Below, one piece after another: positions 52,986 to 64,000 of a DNA stretch of 64,000 nt. The first letter of the stretch is position 1. Every line of letters starts with the position of its first letter. Source of the stretch: Isoetes taiwanensis (taxonomy: Eukaryota > Streptophyta > Lycopodiopsida > Isoetales > Isoetaceae); the NCBI GenBank assembly GCA_021234155.1, contig JAJEKV010000056.1, positions 2,959,330 to 3,023,329 of the forward strand. The letters run 5' to 3'. A program made the position numbers and the translations under genes. Under the pieces are notes generated by a model. The model made no database searches. It was not told the origin of the DNA and saw only the letters and a program-made list of their open reading frames with translations.

Positions 52986-54594
52986 ATGAAATCAATATAA
53001 GGAAGCTAGAAATCGAGGAAAATATACTAATTCTAGTGCTTCTAAAGAAGAGACAGTTCCAATTGATGATGATGAGATCGAGAGGAATCTTGTTTCTGCA
53101 AAAATTGGGGGATTAGAATGCTTAATGAGTAAGGTGATAAAGTGGTAAAAGTTATTGCAGGCCCTAAATATCCAATGGTTGGACACGTATACTTTTGTAG
53201 ACTTGCTATTTGTGGCTTCTTTTTCGAAGAAATTGTATTTATTGTTAGCACGCCAGCCCAACCAAGCCTGCAGCCTTTCTTGCAATTCTAGCCTATCCAC
53301 GTGTCAGTTCCATATCATCAAAATCCAATGTGGCTAATTTTACGCCCATTAAATCTCTACTTTTTCAAATGGATGGCCATGGAAATTAGATAAGGCCACA
53401 AAAATGGCATGGAGATTTCATTAGTCGTGTGCCATTTGGGAAAACGGGGCTCAGGTTGTTGGTACACAGAGATAGATCCTTTCTCGTAAAAAAGCCGGGT
53501 AGTTTCTACTTTGCGGCCCCCTGCTGGATGATGACATCTCCACCGTTGATGGCCTTTTTGAAGCCAGATCCACCGTCAGATAGGATAGGGGGGCCGTAAA
53601 CTAGAAGTGTCCCAAAAAGCCTCCCCTTTCATTTTAATTTCTGTTTCTGTTCTTTTCACTTTGTGCTAACTATGGCTATGGCTGAAGCCCTCATCCTTCT
53701 ATGTATTCCGACTTATGCCAAAATCTACAGCTGAGTATTCCAACTTATCTATGGTTGGCCCTGCTCCCTATAAGTAGAACTTTCTTGGGAGCATGCCTAT
53801 ATTGCTCTCTTGTTGGCAAAACAACAACCACAGTTGGATTTCAAAGAGACTTTTTCTTGAAGCTGCCATGGCAAGGAGCCTTGCTAACCTTTTGACAGTT
53901 TCCCACAAACGGTTCCTTTGGCCTTAAACTTGCTCCTCACAAAAAGCATTGCCAAATATCTTTCATTTCCATTTGCAAGAGGAGTGAAATTTTTACTTCC
54001 TTTGCTCGTGTTGATTCTGCCCACATAACAGGGTTTTGTGTCCTTTATTTCTCAAGCCAAATCGATTGGGGAAACATTTCCTGTTGTGGTGAGGCTTTTA
54101 ACAGTTCTGGTATCCTTCACATGATCTGCCAAGGAGAAGACAAAACAAAGATACAGGCTTGCTTCATTATGCTGTAAGCCCGCTTTTCCCGCACAGTAAT
54201 CTATAGCAGATTCCGAAGATGATTCTCATGTTCTCTATTGTTTTATTTTGCATGTTTTTATAGGTTATGGCACTAGCTGCAGAACTAGATTTTTCTCCAC
54301 ACCTGCACTTCCATGTAATCAAATGCTATGTTCTCTTGTGTCAGGCTGCCAGCACCCATGGTCCTTGGACTTCCTAACCAGACAGTACAATTACAGGATG
54401 AGACATTTACGGAACAATATCCAGAGCAGTAACAGAGCTTCATAATGCATTTTTAGAATGGATATATGTCGGCTTCCTAACAGACTAAGGTACTAAGGTA
54501 TGAAGTGTACACTGCTTTGAATCACTTCCTTGTCGGATATCTCCTGTTTGTCTCCAGATTGCCTAGAGGATGTAAGTTCTCCTTCTGATTCGAG
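52986..54594. other. Region upstream of PYRD
   Basis: No supported gene on either strand. The first ~600 bp look like repeat-derived DNA. 53640-54594 should contain the PYRD promoter and 5' leader; I could not pick a convincing TATA box or leader intron. Confidence 0.5.
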
Positions 54595-57500
54595 ATGGCC
54601 TCTCTTTGTTCGGGACTTAGTGTTCTATGGCCAACAGAATTGCCATATCGACAAATGGTATTTTGGACGAATTTTAGAAAGACTGCAAGACTTCCAGCAG
54701 CTGTAATGTCAGACCTTCCAAGTGGTGCGACAAAAACTGATGCTGAATATATGAGAGCTTGTGTAAAATTAGCAAAGAAAGCTCTTGGTCACACTTCTCC
54801 AAATCCCATGGTTGGCTGCATAATTGTTAAAAACGGGAGTATTATTGGGCATGGTTATCATCCTAAGGCTGGAGAACCACATGCAGAGGTAACCTAAAAC
54901 TGTCTTAACGAACTTCTGATAAGCAAATTCTAAAGCTTGCAAATATGTAGGTGCATGCATTAAGAGAAGCGGGAGATGATGCCAATGGTGCCACTGCATA
55001 TGTGAGCCTGGAACCCTGCAACCATTATGGCAGAACACCTCCATGCAGCCGGGCGCTAGTGCAGGCAAAGGTTAAGCGTGTTGTGGTTGGAATAGAAGAC
55101 CCAAATCCATTAGTTGCTGGAAAAGGCATTGAAACGTTAAGAAGTGCTGGCATTGAAGTAGTTGTTGGAGTGGAGGAAGAACTCTGTAGAGTCACTAATG
55201 AGGCATTCATCCATCATATGTTGACTGGAACGCCATTTACATGTCTCAGGTATATCTTACTCTGCCTTACAACCAAAACCTAACTTACTCCATTGGAAGG
55301 TACTCTTTCTGAATATGAGTTTCTCTCTTTCTTGGTGCTCCCTTTGGTTGCTTAATACTCCTGGCGTAGATCCCCCAGGGTTTATAATATCAGATTTTCT
55401 GGGCTGGAGGAAGTGACAGGCCTGAGTGTCTTCTTGTTTGGCAGATGGAACAAACAAATTTGTGAGAGCAATCACAATGAGAGCCTTGGATCATTCTTTT
55501 GAGCAATTCCAAGAAAATTTGCTCACACAAATATGTCTTTCTTCGCTTTGTCTTGCAGTGCTGTACCCCTTCCAATTTGTTTTGCCAATCGCATGCCAGA
55601 TTGTTGCACCCAAAGCCATTCCACATAACGTCTAACTCTTCTGCTATTTTGTAGTCGCAAATTCTCTCTTCCAAGACCTGTTATGGAGAAGCATCTTGCA
55701 GGCTTATTTATTTATAAACACTTGTAGAAACAGTTATCAGGTCACCATATTCTTGGCTAATTTCAACTCTGATACCATGATAAAAGTTGAGATTTACTAA
55801 TTTAAGGACAAAAGAATATAATCAAAGGAATACGCACTATATTATGGATAATAAAGCTCACACTAAACATGCATGTTGAATATGACATGTATTTGTTGGC
55901 ATAATGCGTGCCAGCAATTTGATCATGGTTTATATTTCTAACAGCAAGGTATCCCTAAGTTAAATGGGTTTTCAATATTGAATGCCTGATAGAAGCAATC
56001 TCAAGCAGAAAGCAATTGCATGCCTAGTTTCAGTCAGGTTTGTGGCCCAATTGTGGTCATGGATGTAAATTCACTTTTTCTCTAGTGAAGATTATGAATA
56101 AGGAGCTTTGTGATCAAAGAGAAAGGACATTTGGTATGAAAACCAAAAGGTTGTGAACCACAAGTCCATGCTTATGACGAGTCTATTAGTCTTCCTATAC
56201 AGATTTGAGTCTTTTATCTCAAATGGGCTGAAGATGGGATGGCTTTTCCTCTCTACGTGGATCACTTACTGCATTAGCTTATTGCTCCTCAAAACATGTG
56301 ACCATAATTTGATATATTTTGACCTACTCACCATAAGAGTGCTCAGTAGGTCACTTTGACATTGAAAATACAGCGCCTTCATGAGGCATTAGCCTACTTT
56401 ACTTCTGAATGTAGCTCGTGGGCTAGTGAACTGCACCATGGTTCCAAAGTCACACTGAAATACTCTATCAAAGAGCATATGGCTCAAGAAGTCTGCCATT
56501 GGCTTCAAGCTTCCAGTCCATTGATAGTTCTTTGTGTGGGGATTGAGTTCAAATCCCTGCAAATGATTATTTGTAGACTTGTCCATGACACGCTTGTCAA
56601 ACAATCTGAAGACTACATTAACAAGTACACAAGTTTTCTGTTCCCCCCATCCCAGAAATACAAGTCTCAAGTGAATAAAAGGCTGAACATGACATGTTAA
56701 TGCATACTTTACAGTGCATTTGTCCTTGGTCAGTTTTCTTCCTTGTATTTTTAAATCACTTCTAAGCTTGGTTTGCTTATGACAGAACTATATTATCACT
56801 TTTAAACAAGCAGCTTCTTTCTTAGTGCGATAAAAATAGTTGACACAAGTTCAAAGTATATAATCAAACAAAATGCCGATGTAACTCTGGAACGGTATTG
56901 CACATGTGAGATGATATGTGCAGCCTCTTTTTGTCTTGGTTTTGGATATATAAGGTTCAAGCGTCACTAGCATGTTTTCTCTGATGTCCTTTGTTGTGGG
57001 TATTGCTGTGAAGGTATTGTGTGTCGCTGGATGGAGGTTTTATTGGCTCGTTTGAAACTGTGGAAACGACACCTGGTAGCCATTTAAGCCAGCAGTTGCA
57101 GGAATATGATGCTGTTGTTGTTACAGATGCAGCAGTATATAATGACCCACTTCTTGTATCATCTGAACTTGGAGCAAAGCAACCCATTAGAATAGTTCTG
57201 GCAAGATCTTTAGACCTGCCAATTGATTCACAAGTATTTGACACATCAACTGCTCCAACACTTGTAGTTACAACAGAAAATGCATTAGTTTCTGATATGC
57301 TAAGCAAGAGAAATGGTGGCCTGCTTACGGAGACCCTGCTTCTCCAGAAAGGGGTGGAGGTCATTACTTTACGAGAACTTAAGCTGGATTCCGTGTTAGG
57401 CTTATGTTATGAAAGGGGTTTTTGCTCTGTGCTTTTGGATTCTCAAGGTCCAGACATGTCAGGATTAGAAAATTTCCTGGGGAAGCAGGCTGTTGAAGAG

Positions 57501-57662
57501 GAGATGGCCCAAAAGCTCTCTGTGACCGTGGCTCCAATTCTTTTAGGTAAAGAAAGACGAGGCCCAGAGTTTTTGCTTGATCAGAAATTGATCAGGTTAA
57601 AAAGGATAACCAGCAAACAAGAAGGAATGTATGTTATCATAGAAGGTTACCTCTCTACATAA
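54595..57662 (+). CDS. PYRD: Pyrimidine deaminase of riboflavin biosynthesis, three exons
   Basis: Deaminates 2,5-diamino-6-ribosylamino-pyrimidinone 5'-phosphate, the second step from GTP to riboflavin; in plants it acts in plastids. Exons 54595-54888, 54951-55249 and 57014-57662 join in frame to 413 residues; both introns are GT-AG (62 and 1764 bp). The deaminase domain covers about residues 52-190: SPNPMVGC, then H96-A-E98 (zinc ligand and catalytic Glu) across the exon 1/2 border, and PCNHYGRTPPC with zinc ligands C121 and C130. The C-terminal part (exon 3) is a RibD_C-like domain that in plant PYRD is degenerate and lacks reductase activity; the reductase is supplied by PYRR. The first ~45 residues, rich in S/L/R and poor in acid, fit a plastid transit peptide. 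No break is seen. A partial copy lies 4 kb upstream. Confidence 0.93.
55390..55800 (-). mobile_element. LTR-retroelement debris in PYRD intron 2
   Basis: On -, TGGTATCAGAGT (55777-55766) is a tRNA-iMet primer site next to an LTR end TTTTATCA, so an LTR extends rightwards from 55778. Downstream on - a 94-codon frame (55674-55390) has the look of a broken gag (KLEGVQHCKTKRRKTYLC), though the match is weak. The far LTR border was not found; the rest of the intron has no gene. Confidence 0.5.
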
Positions 57663-57835
57663 TCAGCTCTTATGCCCCTTTGGAAGAATAGTAGAAAGGC
57701 ACTTGCAATTTTGCTCGACTTTTTCTTCCAGGTAGGACAATGTTTTCTGCTTGGTGGAACTGTATCCCACGTTGCCATATCCCTAACTTCCCACATTCCT
57801 AAACTTTACAATGAACTTGTTATTCTTGTAATTGG

Positions 57836-59138
57836 TAATAAGAAAAACTGAACTGATATAATTATAGAGATGGCTGGCTAAAAAAGCCCCAGTCGTGGCA
57901 CATAGATATATGCCTTGAAGCAGCACATACGCCAACACAGCTAACAGACAGTTACGACTCTAGGCCACATTAGGGGATTGCCAAGGTAGCGATCGACGTG
58001 GCGATGTGTTTGCGAGGCTCTATATCTCAACACTCCCACTGCTTTAAACACACATGATCTATATCTCAACACTCCCACTGCCTCAAACACACATGATCTG
58101 ACTATAAATTTCCACTAAGAGCCACTTAGTAGCCCCTCAGCACATAGAGCACCACCTAGCAATTGCACACAAAGCTCCCACTTTATAACCAGTCTAGACG
58201 AAGGTTTAACTCCAGAATCCTCATGTTCTCTCTTATTCTTTTCTGGATATGCTGATCACATGATCAGGCTTCTCACAATAATAACAAACTCTCTCTCTTC
58301 TGGGCTGATTTGAGCAGATTTGAGCAACGAATGCAGGCTTGGTTGACCTTGTGTTTTCTGTTCAATGACATTTTGAGGCTTTAGTCCTTTTGCTTAACAG
58401 ATTGAATAACAAAGTATCATAAATTTTTGGTAACCCCTTCATAAGTACAAAGTATCATAAATTTTTGGAAGTTCCTATAAGTACGGCTACTCCTCCATCA
58501 TCTCCTATTGGAAATCCAATTCCATCATCTCCTATTGAAAATCCAATTGCGACTAGCTGTTGTTGCGATGTATCATATTCACTTATATATTGCACAATAG
58601 TTATTCCATTGAGCCTTAGATCCAATAGTTTACTGTGCAAAATTACCATTGTGGATTTTCCTTTCTCACCCGGCCGGGATAGGCTGAGGGGGTATTTGGA
58701 CTCTTGTTTCCTGGGGAAGCTCTGGGACCACCATGCTCTGGAACAGGTTAAGGTGGCACACTACAAACAGCACATAAACCCCACCCTGGTTCGAGGCCCA
58801 CAGCTCTACCTGCCCATCACAATTCTCTAAGAAGTTGCTCGCTTTTGAGAGAAATCCTAAAGCTTGATTGCAGAATCTGATTCGCATGTCTCTCTTGCTT
58901 CCAAGGTTACCCCGATAGCTCTGATACCGTAATAAGAAAAACTGAATTGTTATAAATATAGAGATAGGTGACTGGAAAAGCCCCATCTGTGGCACATAGA
59001 TATATGGCTTGAAAAGGCACAGACACAGGCACTAACAGACAGAGACGGCTCTAGGCCATGTAGGCGAATTGCCAAGATGGCAATCCATGTGGCAATGTGT
59101 GTGCGAGGCTCCCATAGCTCTTAGAATAATATTCAACA
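57836..59138 (-). mobile_element. Miniature Copia-like LTR element (TRIM/deleted copy)
   Basis: Two direct repeats, 57836-58032 (3' LTR on -) and 58930-59138 (5' LTR), about 200 bp each, bracket ~900 bp. On -, the 5' LTR is followed by GGTATCAGAGCT (58928-58917), a tRNA-Met site, and the 3' LTR start (TGTTGAGATATAGAGCC) is preceded by a purine tract. The PPT/LTR border (CTATATCTCAACACTCCCAC) is duplicated at 58019-58070. Lies 173 bp after the PYRD stop, in opposite orientation. Target duplications are not evident. Confidence 0.8.
58230..58649 (-). pseudogene. Copia-type gag remnant inside the miniature element
   Basis: The frame 58649-58455 reads LRLNGITIVQYISEYDTSQQ, with a later LVAIGFSIGDD, resembling the UBN2-type gag of Copia elements. 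Further on, about 58290, CYYCEKPDHVISIS is a CCHC knuckle that has lost its last Cys. No pol is present. Confidence 0.6.
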
Positions 59139-60536
59139 GCTTCAATCTTCATATGGTAGCTGTTATACATTGAAGTTTAAATCTTGTTATCTTCTAATGG
59201 AATAGAGGGTTGCCCCTGCCTTAACAGAAAATTAAAGTGTTACAGTAACAATCCAAATGTGATACCTTTATGGCAAAGAAGTTATTAACCAATCATTTTT
59301 CTTTAATTCATGATGTATTGAACAACAACTAGTAAAGATGCACCTGATGTTATGGCCCTAATGTCTTGCCGCTCTAACGTCTTGGCTTGTATTTTTACCT
59401 GCCTTCCAACGTGAACATGTGCAACTTTCGACAACACCACACGTTTGAGTTTGCAAGAATGGACATGATTTGGTTTCCTAATTATTTTTGTTGTTGAAAC
59501 TGTCTACTAATAGTTGAAACAACAACGTGTGAACGTGTGCCTAACGTTGCCGCGCTAATGTCTTGGCTTGTATTTTTACCTGCCTTTAATGTAAATGTAT
59601 GAAACTTCCCACTTCACCATAGCTTGAAGAGTGGACGTGATTTGCTTTTCTAATTTTTCTGTTCTTTTTTTTTCTCCCTTTTTGTTGTGGCTGAAATTAT
59701 CTACTAACGCATCACAAATGTATTAACTTTGTGTTTAAAGGATGGGTTTCGGTAAAGAAAATAATGCTTTATAAGGAATGTGGGGAGGCAAATAAACCTT
59801 TTTCTAAAGGGAAAAGATAAAAGTAGTTAAGTACCATCAACAAAAAATTAGGTAGATATATGCAAAACATGAATATATAATAGAGTACTTTGGTGTTTCT
59901 AGTTTATGATGGAACACAAGAACATCTTTAAGTCTCCTACAGATAACATCTTAACCAGTGTAAACGTGTACTTGCACATGCGAGCCATTGATTCGAACTA
60001 CCCATGATGTGTCACGAATGACTATCAACCACGTGAGACAACTCATCCCGAAGGTAGTCTTGTATAGTGGAATAAGATATCGCCTTATGATGAAACCATT
60101 TATAGACCCTAAAATGTGATCTCCATTACACTTACACAATTGCAGCAAGATTCAAACCCCCCCCCCCCCCCCCCCCGGGGCCAAAACAAGGAAAAAAAAA
60201 TATTAGCTGCTCCAGCATTGCAAAAATCCACTATTCAGACTAGTGGTTGCAGTACTTGACGTAGCTCTATGATTAAAATATGATCCAGAATACTGTGCCA
60301 ATACAAATCGGCCCCTCATTTACTACAACAAATGTAAATGTCATTTACAGCTAGCAATAGTTCACAAAATGACAACACATCAGATCTAGATGGCATGCAG
60401 GCAGAGCTATTGTCATGGACTGGATAGTAGATTGTCCTAGTCCTGATTAGTTTGTTCAATAGGACCCTACATAAAGGCTGGAATTTTTGAACTGATATCA
60501 TGGACAGAGGGGACAGGGTATGCGCACTTGGACATG
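59139..60536. other. No gene; a ~180-bp tandem duplication and a C20 run
   Basis: GCCGCTCTAACGTCTTGGCT at about 59367 recurs as GCCGCGCTAATGTCTTGGCT at about 59549, followed in both by the same TTTTTACCTGCC and later GTGATTTG words, so ~180 bp is duplicated and diverged. 60157-60176 is an uninterrupted run of 20 C followed by GGGG. No coding signal. Confidence 0.65.
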
Positions 60537-60558
60537 TCAATTACCCGGGGGTTTCACC
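60537..60558 (+). repeat. Left arm of an inverted repeat around the PPR pseudogene
   Basis: Contains CCCGGGGGTTTCACC (60544-60558), the exact complement of 63978-63992; the flanking AATT also matches. Confidence 0.6.
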
Positions 60559-61071
60559 TTTTGTACACGTATGACCCAAGTGCGTGACTGGATAGAGGTT
60601 TTTCAAACTTGAAACGTCTGTATACGGACTGGTCACTCATACGGCTTGGCCCCATTCTTCCGGTAGGTGGTCGAGAAGGGGGAGTTGGGCGGGACGCGCC
60701 AATCCGTCTCATACGTTAGGCCTCCGGCTCCTGTTCTAAATCTTCTCATCTGCCATCTAAACCAAGGCCCAGACATACCTCACCGGCCTTTGTTTTTTGG
60801 TCGTTGATGAGAGATATTTTTGTCAAGGGGTATGGGATTCCAGCTTTTGCATCTGAAGGACCGATGGCCTTCGGCATCAGAAGCCCATTGATACTTTAAT
60901 GGGCAGCATTGAAAGGGGATTAGGTCGTTATTCCTCCACCTCGGAATTAGTGGCTCGCCACACATACCAAGGTCGTTTTGATAGAGATAACAAAGTAAGT
61001 TTTGTATAACTACTTTGAGGCTTTATGGCTTTAGAATGTAGGAAAAGATCATCTCTTTAAACTGAAACTGA
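60559..61071. other. Spacer before the PPR pseudogene
   Basis: No gene recognised; GC-rich to 60770, then mixed sequence. Confidence 0.4.
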
Positions 61072-62637
61072 TTGAACGAGATTTGGCAGAGAGCTTCATA
61101 TTTCAAGCTTGAAACTACTAACAAGTGGACAGAGGGTTCATATAATCCAGGTCAGTTTCATGGAACTAATGAGGTCAAAAGATATGTTAAGCCAGAAGAA
61201 GGCTGCTCGAGTTTGGACTTGGCAGAGCGGTTGGGAAAAGCCAGCCAAATCTGTCAAACTAATATTATTGGTAGAGCTCAAATGGATATGTTTAAAACAC
61301 AGGAAGCACAAATAAGCAACAGCTTTCACATGTTAAATGTAAAAGGGAAAGAGCTCAGTCATTTTGACGTGGATGGCCATTCCTCTGTTGTGAACTTGGT
61401 TTACATGTTGCAGAGGTCCAGGAATAAGAAAAGTTTGAATATTGCCAAGCATTTGCATCTCTACATTCAGAATATTGGGCTTTGGGATCATAAAATGATT
61501 GGGAACCACATTGTTCCCATGTTTCTTGGATTTGTGGAAGTGTATCGGATGCCCATCAAAGTTTCAACATGATGATATACCGGAACGAGCATTCTTGGAC
61601 ATCCCTTATGTTAGGGTATATTGAATGTGGACAATCACAAAGATGCCTTTGCCGTCTACCGTGCAATGCAAGATGACGGGGTATACCCTAGTCTGTTTTA
61701 CATTTACGGCTTTGCTTGCAAGCTTGTGCGAGAGCAAAAGAGCTGGAACAAGGTCGCCGACTACACGCAGAGATTAGAAATTGGGGTTTGAGAAGAAGGT
61801 TTACGTAGGGAACGCCGATCCACATGTATGTAAAATCACGGTTCCTTTGCAGAGGCGAAGAAGTTATCAACAAGTTGCAAGTTAGAGATGTTGTTTCATG
61901 GAGTGCACTTATTTCGGATATCTTTGGAAATGGGCTTGGGCGCAAGGCGTTGGAATGCTTTAAAACAGATGGAGGTTGATGGTGTGTCTCCAAATGCAAA
62001 GTGACCTTTATTTGTACTTTGAAAGCTTGTCGAATGAAGCATTTCTAGATGAGGGGCGAAAATTACATGCTAAGATTAGGTGTAGTGGACTAGAAGAAGA
62101 CATTCTTGTTGGCGATTTTTGGTAGGTATGTATGCAAAATGTGGTTCATTTTTAGAAGCAGAGGAAGTCTTTCACAAGCTCTCTGCTCAAAACATTGTGG
62201 CATGGACTGCATTAATTTCAGGATATGTAGAACATGGACATGGACTTGAGGCACTGAAATGTTTTGAGCAAATGAAACTCAAGGGTGTGCGTCCAGATGC
62301 TGTGATGTTGGCTTGCTGTTTAAGAGTCTGTGGCAGCGCGGGGGCCTTGAATAAAGGTCGACTAATACACGCCAATGTTTCTCGAAATGGATTTGCAAAA
62401 GACTCTTTAGTTGGCATTACCCTGGTAGGCATGTATGCCAGATGTGGCGCGTTCATAGAGGTCTTTCATGACTTAGTAGTCTGTGACATCATATCCTGGA
62501 ATGCATTGGTTTTTGGATATCTTGACAATGGATATTTTGAGGAAGCTTTGAAGTGTTTTGAACAAATGCAGTCCATGGGCGTAGTGCCAAACGTTCTTAC
62601 GTTTCTTTCTAGCTGCCAGCCTGCTAATAATGTTTAA
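61072..62637 (+). pseudogene. PPR protein pseudogene, PLS class
   Basis: PPR proteins of this class bind organelle RNA and guide C-to-U editing. The first part (61072-61572) is open but only its end (NIAKHLHLYIQ, GNHIVPMF) looks PPR-like. Motifs then appear in shifting frames: HSWTSLMLGYIECGQS near 61600, VVSWSALIS near 61900, and a clean stretch from 62119 with GMYAKCGSFLEAEEVFHKL, VAWTALISGYVEHGHGLEAL, a P-type motif ending GVRPDAV, GMYARCG and ISWNALVFGYLDNGYFEEAL. The frame ends at 62637 with no E or DYW domain. Frame breaks near 61580, 61800, 62000 and 62130 make it a pseudogene. The style of repeats is like fern and lycophyte PPRs. Confidence 0.85.
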
Positions 62638-63977
62638 TACCCTTTATTTCTTAACATCATGTATTATATTATACATGTATAATTACCATGATGTATTGTC
62701 CTTACCATGTATTATTCTTATTATGATGTGTTGTCCTTACCATGTATTGTTGAGGTATTGTTCTTACCATGATGTATTTGATATGGTTTAAGGAAACTTA
62801 AAGATAATAACCACTTGTTCAACAGTTTAAGAGATAGGGAACAGAAGAATCAATTCTTAGAGTCTTATAAGAGCTCTTCTCAAAGCAATTGTACAAGGTT
62901 TCCACAACGAGGAATGGAGCATCCAGTCTCCACCCAACCGGATCCAGGGATTAAGGCAATTTTCAAGGGATTTAGAGAAAGAAAAGATCAAGGCTTAATT
63001 CCTTTCAGCACATGACCTTACACTTTACAATAGCATAAAGGCTTGGAAGCTTAGACAAGGAAAGGCTCCAAGGATTGGAATTTCGTTCACTCTCTGGCTG
63101 CACAAGAAAGGTAAAGACCTCAAAATCTGTATTCCAAGCCGTTTCAAGTCTCTGCAGCCGGATTTAGGAAGCTGCGACCAGAATCGGGCTGCAGAACCCA
63201 GATTGAAGACAAGGGCCTTCCGCTTGCCGTTGACGTCTGGGTTCTTCACCTTGTTTTCTATAACTGGCCGATTCACTAGTGGCGGATTAGCTGAGAGAAA
63301 ATCTTCTGCCTTCCGGGTCTGTGACGTCCGCCTCCCTTCTAACAGCTCGACCCCTTCTCCTTTTTGTTAAAAAGCCCTGTCCACGTTCTATTTCTGGTAA
63401 CCGCCCTTTTGTGCAGAATTGTTGCACGAACCTTTCTTTATCTTGCAAAATATCATGTTGCACGAAGGATATTGCCTCTATTCTTTTGCTTGTAATATAT
63501 GAAGGTAATATCTTGCCCCTTTTTTGCCAATTCTTGTACCGTTAATATCATTATGCCCCATTGCCTTAATCCCTTGTTATTGGACCACTCCCCCTAGCAT
63601 GCTCCATATCAGTATTGTCCTTAGCATGTATTGTCTTGGTATTGTCCTTATAAAGGCTCCTAAATACTTGTTCATAAGAAAACATAAACAAGGGCTCCTT
63701 AGAAGTAACCTTGTAATGTCGCATGCATGGGATTGATGAACTAGGGAAACATTGTGAAATTTTTCTCTTTCTCTAAATACTATTTATTCTCTACGTAAGG
63801 CGCACAAGCACAGGGGTATGTAAAAATTAGGATAGTTCGAAAGTACATCTACGGAAGGGGGCTTGGAAACTGGCTTTTCCTATTTACGTATGTAGGGGTT
63901 TTCCACCTCCAAAAAGTCGTATACAGGGGTTTTTTGTTGACCCCTTGCACGCAGATGTGGTATCCCCATATGCCTAG
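62638..63977. other. No gene; TTACCATGATGTATTGTCC-type short repeats
   Basis: Short diverged repeats with ATGTATTGTCCTTACC lie at 62650-62790 and a related stretch at 63605-63655. Small frames such as 62815-63015 have no recognisable domain. Confidence 0.5.
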
Positions 63978-63999
63978 GTGAAACCCCCGGGGTCAATTA
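63978..63999 (-). repeat. Right arm of the inverted repeat around the PPR pseudogene
   Basis: GGTGAAACCCCCGGG at 63978-63992 is the complement of 60544-60558. The window ends one base later, so its full extent is unknown. Confidence 0.6.
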
Positions 64000-64000
64000 T

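Noticed and set aside
53868-53900. A short Met-start frame with a transit-peptide look upstream of PYRD
   Set aside because: It stops after about 20 codons and no splice arrangement joins it to PYRD exon 1, which already has its own Met and transit-like start.
60157-60176. C20 run as a structured regulatory element
   Set aside because: It could form an i-motif or G-quadruplex, but a lone homopolymer before GGGG may be an assembly artefact; nothing nearby supports a role.

Overview
This window looks like nuclear DNA of a land plant, probably a seed-free vascular plant such as a fern. Evidence: one intact, spliced plant-type riboflavin-pathway gene (pyrimidine deaminase PYRD, three exons with GT/AG borders), a PLS-type PPR pseudogene whose repeats read like fern or lycophyte PPRs, plant LTR retrotransposons primed by initiator tRNA-Met, and a large load of satellite and nested mobile DNA. 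The assignment to ferns is inference; the plant assignment is firm.

Layout. 1-9.7 kb is a decayed Ty3/Gypsy element on +, with the right LTR complete and the left LTR cut by the window edge. 9.7-13.7 kb is tandem-repeat DNA: a ~310-bp repeat with telomere-like palindromes, a 20-bp minisatellite that flips orientation, and pieces of the satellite seen again at 39-48 kb. 13.7-16.2 kb has no recognisable gene. 16.2-18.4 kb is a gag and LTR fragment on -. 18.4-24.4 kb is a chromodomain-containing Ty3/Gypsy element (chromovirus) on -. Its 5' LTR, primer-binding site and leader are apparently at 48.8-50.7 kb, so about 24 kb of later insertions seem to sit in its leader.

Those insertions hold the most interesting content. 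24.4-37.0 kb carries two related gene cassettes, here called A (25.19-33.68 kb, bounded by 31-bp terminal inverted repeats) and B (24.4-25.2 plus 33.68-37.0 kb, apparently split by A). Each encodes a histone-H3-like protein that starts with a near-exact H3 tail (MARTKQTAR in A, MARTE-stop-T in B), then has a long charged insertion and an H3-type histone fold. In both cassettes this is followed by a conserved acidic protein. A also has two small coiled-coil proteins, an unrecognised 202-residue protein and an unrecognised ~510-residue protein. Non-coding gaps contain strong inverted repeats, one sequence family per cassette, and several genes have a TATA box about 90-120 bp before the ATG. I recognise no capsid, polymerase, transposase or integrase. 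The best reading is an undescribed gene-rich mobile element or an endogenised DNA virus-like cassette, now decaying.

37.05-48.85 kb is a probable CACTA-like transposon with ACGTCG-rich subterminal repeats, loaded with nine copies of a ~1.1-kb satellite, some in a two-monomer higher-order pattern. 50.8-51.5 kb is a partial duplicate of PYRD; 51.5-53.0 kb holds tandem repeats and a Gypsy relic. 54.6-57.7 kb is PYRD itself, with retroelement debris in intron 2. 57.8-59.1 kb is a miniature Copia-like LTR element. 60.5-64 kb is a PPR pseudogene lying between inverted repeats. PYRD is the only gene here that I would expect to be functional in the host; the cassette A genes with intact frames (202 aa, both coiled-coil genes) might be expressible.
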